Shown here one piece after another: positions 59,190 to 64,000 of a stretch of 64,000 nt of DNA; within the stretch, counting starts at the first letter, position 1; the number at the start of each line of letters is the position of its first letter. Both the position numbers and the translations under genes were made by a program. This DNA comes from Malania oleifera (Eukaryota; Streptophyta; Magnoliopsida; Santalales; Ximeniaceae): positions 110,067,087 through 110,131,086 of the forward strand of contig NC_080423.1 of NCBI RefSeq assembly GCF_029873635.1. The letters are read 5' to 3'. Below the pieces are notes generated by a model. The model was not told where the DNA came from. It searched no databases and saw nothing but the letters and a program-made list of their open reading frames with translations.

Positions 59190-61200
59190 GAAGCCTTACA
59201 AGATGAAAATTGAAACAAATGGGAGTTAGCCATGAAGAAGGTTGAGATGAATTCCCGTTGGGAAATCAGACATGGGAACTGACTGAATTGCCAGTAGGGA
59301 AGAAGGCTTTGCACAACAAGTGGGTATACAAGATAAAGAATGAGCATGATGGTAGCAAGCGTTACAAGGCCAGATTAGTTGTCAAAGGGTTCCAGCAAAA
59401 GAAGGGCATTGACTACTCAAAAATATTTTCTCCAATTGTGAAGATGTCAACAATTAGACTGATACTGGGAATGGTGGCTACAAAAAACCTACAGCTTGAA
59501 CAGTTAGATGTGAAGACGGCGTTCCTTCATGGTGACTTGGAGGAAGACGTTTACATGTTTCAGCCAAAAGGGTTCATTGTTCAAAGACAAGAGAATCTAG
59601 TTTGCAAACTGAGAAAGAGCTTGTGTGGCGTAAAACAAGCTCCAAGACAGTGATACAAGAAATTTGACAATTTCATGCATAGAATTGGGTTTAAGAGATG
59701 TGAAACTGATCACTATTGCTATGTTAGGTTCTTTAGCAATTCTTACATCATTTTACCGTTGTATGTAGATGATAAACTCATTACAGGATCTAGCATTGAG
59801 AAGATTAATAATCTAAAGAAGCAATTGTCAAAACAGTTTCCAATGAAGGATTTGGGAGCTGCAAAGCAAATTCTTGGTATGAGAATATTAGAGACAAGGC
59901 TAATGGTACATTGAAGCTTTCACAGTCAGAGCATGTGAAGAAAGTTCTCAACTGGTTTAACATGAATGGAACTAAACCAGTGAGCACACCCTTGGGTAGT
60001 CATTTCAAACTAAGTAAAGTATAGTCACCGAAGATAGAAGAAGAAAGGGACCATATGAGCAAGGTGCCCTACGCCTTAGCTATTGGCAACTTGATGTATG
60101 TTATAGCGTGTACAAGGCCAGACATTGCACATGCAGTGGGAGTTATGAGCAGATTCATGAGCAGGCCAAGAAAGCAGCATTAGGAGGTAGTCAAGTGGAT
60201 TTTGAGATATTTGAATGGTTCATCAGATACATGTCTTTGCTTCAAAGGTGCAAGTCTGAAACTGCAGGGTTATGTAGATGCTGATTTTGCTGGTGATAAT
60301 GATAGTAGAAAGAGCACTACGAGGTTTGTATTTACTCTGGGTGGTACGGCTATATCTTGGGCTTCAAATCTGCAAAAAATTGTTACTTTGTCTACTACAA
60401 AAGCTGAGTATGTTGCAACAATTGAAGTTGGAAAAGAGATGATTTGACTACATAGCTTCTTAGATGAATTGGGTAAGAAGTAGGAAATGGACATTCTACA
60501 CAGTGACAGTAAGAGTGCAATCTTTCTTGCTAAAAATTCGGTTTTTTCATTCAAAGTCGAAGCATATACAAACAAAATATCATTTTATCCATTACCCTAT
60601 TGAAGATAAGCTGGTAATACTTGAAGATCTGTGGATCTAAGAACCCGGCAGACATGTTGACTAAGGGTGTCACTATAGAGAAGCTGAAGCTGTGTGCAGC
60701 TTCAGTTGGCCTTCTAGCTTGAGGACAAGAGGTTGAGTTGCAAGGATAAGGGATTGTTCCTTTTTGGAGGATTGCAGTTGATGTTGGTGATTGAACTAGT
60801 CTCCAAGTGGGAGATTTAATGAGAGATTTTTATCCTAAGGCTTAGTCCATGGAGTGAAGGATTGGGCCGATGGCCCAAGCTGTACTTTTGGGCCCCTTGG
60901 GAAAATATTTTGGGCTCGTTTTGTAGCCTATTGCTGTGCACAGGATATAAATTCGTTGTTATGGTGATTAGGGTTAAATGGCTGTCGCAATTTGAAATAG
61001 AGTGAGAGAAAATATTGTACTGTCGCACTCTCTATATTTTCTTCCTGATAATAGTGAAACCCTGCAACTCCGTGGACATAGGCAAAATTGCTTAACCATG
61101 TAAATATTGTCTTGTGCGTGTGATTATTTTTCTTTGGCGTGTTTTTCATTCTCTATTTTGTTTCTCACAAGATTTGGAAATTTCGTGTTAATTCCCTACA
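59190..61200 (+). mobile_element. Ty1/copia fragment, Tnt1/Tork-like, with reverse transcriptase and right LTR (fossil)
   Basis: Parts, rounded: reverse transcriptase at 59200-59900 (KKALHNKWVYKIK, RLVVKGFQQKKGIDY, LEQLDVKTAFLHGDL, and the active-site block LYVDDKLI); RNase H at about 60230-60620 (GYVDADFAGD); a purine tract (AAGTGGGAGA) near 60804-60813; and a right LTR at about 60815-61200 ending GTGTTAATTCCCTACA. Broken, with several breaks. Sequence style suggests the Tnt1/Tork group. No flanking duplication was found. Confidence 0.82.
60815..61200 (+). repeat. Right LTR of the Tnt1/Tork-like copia fragment
   Basis: It follows the purine tract AAGTGGGAGA and ends TTAATTCCCTACA. Internal CCGTGGACATAGGCAAAATT and TTGTGCGTGTGATTATTT are typical of Tnt1-like LTRs as I recall them. 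The start is uncertain by several bases. Confidence 0.65.
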
Positions 61201-63720
61201 AGGGAAAGCCTCACCCCATGAGCTAACTTTTGGGGTTGAGAAGACCCTAGACCACCCAACAACGCCCTAGGTCGAGGGGCCCCAAGCCCACGAGAAAATA
61301 ATAATATATGAATTTGAAATTATTGGGATTTTCTTGTATTACACAATATTTCTTTGATGTATTTTCCTAAAATTCATTATTCTGGACCCTCCCATGAACA
61401 ATGAGAATGCCTAATTTTTTTACATTGGGCTCCGTGTCCAAACAAAATCTAAAAAATTTAGCCTTGAACCATTGATCCTATGCTTTAAATTTTTTTTTAC
61501 ATGAAAGGACAAAATGGAGGAAAAGCACTTGAGTTTTTGCCTAAAAAGACAAAGGAAACATCTAAAAATAGTCATATTACAATGAACTAAACTTGTGGAT
61601 CACACAATGAAATATTAAAAAAGAATAATTTAACAAATATCAAGGAAAGAGGGTGACACGAAATAAATTTGATTTTTTTATGCCAAGGAGATCAAACATG
61701 AAGTATATATAACTCTCAAAAAATTAATTAGAAATTTAAGAAGAAAACAATGATGCACACCTGTTTGTTCTAGGATTAGAAATGGCTCAAGGATAGGGTG
61801 ATAAGAAAGTTTGTGGGAGAGGCAGTAGTTATACAGATACAATGCAGCAATATATATATAGGAAGGAGTAATAACCAGCACAAGGACTGGAGGAGGAAAT
61901 TAGGAATTTCCAATCGCAATAGGAGAGAAGCTTTAGAATCTAGTGTTTTGAAAATAAGTAATATCAAAAAACATGCGAAATGTAATTTTAGCAGTTCTTT
62001 GAAGGATAATGAACAAAAATTTAATTTGAAAGGTTAAGAAATTCCATAAAATAATTGTCTTGTTGCTTGATTTTATCAATCAAACAAGGAAATTCCAAAA
62101 TAAAAGAAAAAGTTAACCATAAGATTGAAGTAGTTGGTAACAATCGAAAAGTGCAGCCTAGCTTGCTGTCTGGCCATTTAATATTTTTAAATTTTTTCTT
62201 TTTAAATTGTTTAAGGTGATTATTGGATCAACTACGTCATATGAATCAAAATGTAACTTAATATGGGGAAAAAAAATATAATAGCATGCCTAAAAGCTAA
62301 TTATAAACGGTAAGTGTAGACAAAAGTTAGATTGTTGAGATAAATGCATAACATAACTCCGAAAAATATGAACATGTTCATAGATAAAAGAAATAATTGT
62401 AAAAGATCGAAAAAGTAGTTAATATGGTTTGCAAGAGTAGATGTTACATCAAGGAGAAATAGTGATTTTGCAAGGTCAGATACAATAAATAAATGATGAG
62501 AATAGAGGATTTGCTCCTTTAACAAAAGAGCCTACCACTCATTTCTTAATTTTCCCCCACCCCTCCTGACCCTATAGTGCTAAATATTAGAATTGGGATA
62601 AGAGCAGGTGCAGTTGGGAAATAGAAGTTCCTCTTATTACCACTTGTCATCCCAAAAAATAGTTGTCTACATTCTACAAAATGAACTTTACATACTTCTT
62701 TTTTCTTACTCTTACAAATCTGTGCATAAAAAGGATACAAATAGAGGAGAATAAGGTTTTTTGGTCCTAATCATTAATATTGCTACTCATATCATTTTAA
62801 AAATGTCACCATTAACCTGCATGCATGCACAATATAAGTTTTTTTTTTTTCATTTCATTTTCCTGCTTGGGCTCCTCCCAGTCACTACAAAAATTCCTGT
62901 CAATAACTACTAAAAATTGCAGAATACAAACATTGACTTGTATAATAATGATTATATCATCATGCTATCCAAGATTATTAAAAATAAAAAGAAAATATCA
63001 ATTTACAAATTGAGGACAAAATAAAAATGCGGATAATGCTTTGCCATCACATTTACTTTGTATTGCTATTTAATGTTAAGAACGAAAGGTTTAAACTAGT
63101 TTTGATTCAATGATGATTAAAGCTATAGGTCAATGAACCGAAGCTGTGATTTCTTATTCAAGGATCACTAGACCTAGAACTGTTAGTGAGATTTGAGAGT
63201 GAGATTTGAGAGATTAGAATAGCTTTTTAACAATGACAATGGCGAACGAACCAAACTCAAACTCAGGAAGATAACATTAAAATGAAGTCATTTACATTAA
63301 TATTATTATAAAAAAAATTGTTAGTAAGACAAGTCTTTTACATTAATAAGATTTGCCGAAAACACATGTATCTCTCCATTTATTAAGCAAAAAGACAAGT
63401 CTAATAAACTAACTGGAGTGGTTTGTCAGATTTTTGAAAAATGAGATTTTGAGTCTTTTAGACAAACATTAGGAAACTAAAATCTCAAGAGAGATTTCTA
63501 TTTTTTTCTAAACTTCAAATCAGATTTGTGACTTTTGCCTAAAAAATAAGTACGAGAAATAAACATTTTTATTTATCAAAATAAAGTAAATTGCAAAATT
63601 GAATTAAGGTTTTTGACATTAGCACTTACACCTTCCTATTGCATTTTACCTCTGGTTAGGAACATAAATGGATATGGAAATGAGTAAAGAAAGGCTTAGA
63701 AAGGCACCATGAAAGGTTTA
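61201..63720. other. AT-rich non-coding stretch
   Basis: A GC-richer bit at 61205-61300 (CCTCACCCCATGAGCTAAC; GGTCGAGGGGCCCCAAGCCC) looks repeat-derived but cannot be assigned. The rest is AT-rich with no recognised gene. It presumably lies within the intron of the sacsin-like gene. Confidence 0.45.
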
Positions 63721-64000
63721 TACAACAACAACAAAACCAAACCTTAGTCCCACTAAGTGGGTTGGCTATATAAATCCTTTTCTACCATTCATGCGATCAT
63801 AGACCATTTCTTTTTATAGATTCAAAGATATTAAATCCTTACTCACTATCTCCTCCCAAGTTATTTTAGGTCTACCACTACCCCCTTCTATTCCCCCCCA
63901 CAGTAACTAAGTCACTCTTCCTCACAAGTGCACTATGTGGCCTACGTTGCAAGTGTCCATACAATCTGAGTCATCCCTCCCTTATTTTATTTTCTATAGG
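63721..64000 (-). mobile_element. 3' end of an RTE-clade LINE
   Basis: On the minus strand the sequence ends in a (TTG)n tail (plus-strand TACAACAACAACAAAACC). Before it lie segments typical of plant RTE open reading frames: GRPKITWEEIVSKDL and NGRKGF. An upstream GHLQRRP-like stretch, YGHLQRR in its frame, lies near 63945. RTE elements are non-LTR retrotransposons that end in short tandem units rather than poly(A). The copy is partial and carries stop codons; it continues past the window edge. Confidence 0.8.

Larger units (their letters stand above)
57993..64000 (-). other. Intron upstream of the sacsin-like last exon, with fossil insertions
   Basis: Searching the minus strand for the expected N-box exon (ELIQNAEDN-type and SICNVGNSTK-type segments) found nothing up to the right edge. 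If the gene is whole, this intron is at least 6 kb. It contains copia fossils (58680-61200) and an RTE LINE end (63721-64000). The 61201-63720 stretch is AT-rich and holds no gene I can recognise. Confidence 0.5.

Overview
This is nuclear DNA of a flowering plant, most likely a woody core eudicot. Split genes have GT-AG introns, introns and spacers are AT-rich, and TC, GA and TA microsatellites are common. The repeats are plant types (Del/Tekay-like Ty3/gypsy, Ty1/copia, an Au-type SINE, an RTE LINE), and the proteins resemble eudicot homologues. I could not identify the species.

Layout. 1-9621: the leader and 5' LTR of a minus-strand gypsy element that continues off the left edge. A younger plus-strand gypsy element (1457-8723) is inserted in it, with a CATAC target duplication. 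9622-14950: degenerate GC-patched repeat, then AT-rich spacer. 14989-20342 (+): a five-exon DHHC protein S-acyltransferase whose C-terminal tail carries four tandem 34-residue repeats. 22033-25597 (-): two-exon TIM8, a small mitochondrial intermembrane-space chaperone, with a 3.3 kb intron. 25768-31000: spacer with two SINEs. 31050-32668 (+): a three-exon NAC transcription factor. 33482-34752 (+): an intronless, broken copy of a GT14 beta-glucuronosyltransferase gene, probably a retrocopy. 35027-47126: a minus-strand copia element containing four solo gypsy-type LTRs nested inside one another, each insertion flanked by its own perfect 5-bp duplication. 50889-51971 (+): a two-exon gene for an unrecognised protein with an MGC acylation start and a basic C-terminal half. 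53260-57992 (-): the very large last exon of a sacsin-like GHKL ATPase gene. Its upstream exons are not visible, and its intron holds copia fossils (58680-61200). 63721-64000: the 3' end of an RTE LINE.

There is no operon-like logic here. These are independent host genes among retrotransposon fossils, which take up roughly 24 kb (38%) of the window. Two loose links are possible. The S-acyltransferase acts on cysteines such as the one in the MGC start of the 50889 gene, but a link between the two is only conjecture. The S-acyltransferase and sacsin-like genes resemble neighbouring Arabidopsis loci (recalled as At3g48760 and At3g48770), which suggests a conserved block expanded here by insertions.

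The observations most worth a second look are the five-level nest with its datable order, the coding 102-bp minisatellite in the S-acyltransferase tail, the retrocopy that carries a 14-nt intron-like remnant at one junction, the five ~112-residue repeats in the sacsin-like protein, and an inverted pair of ACGTGGC elements upstream of the 50889 gene.
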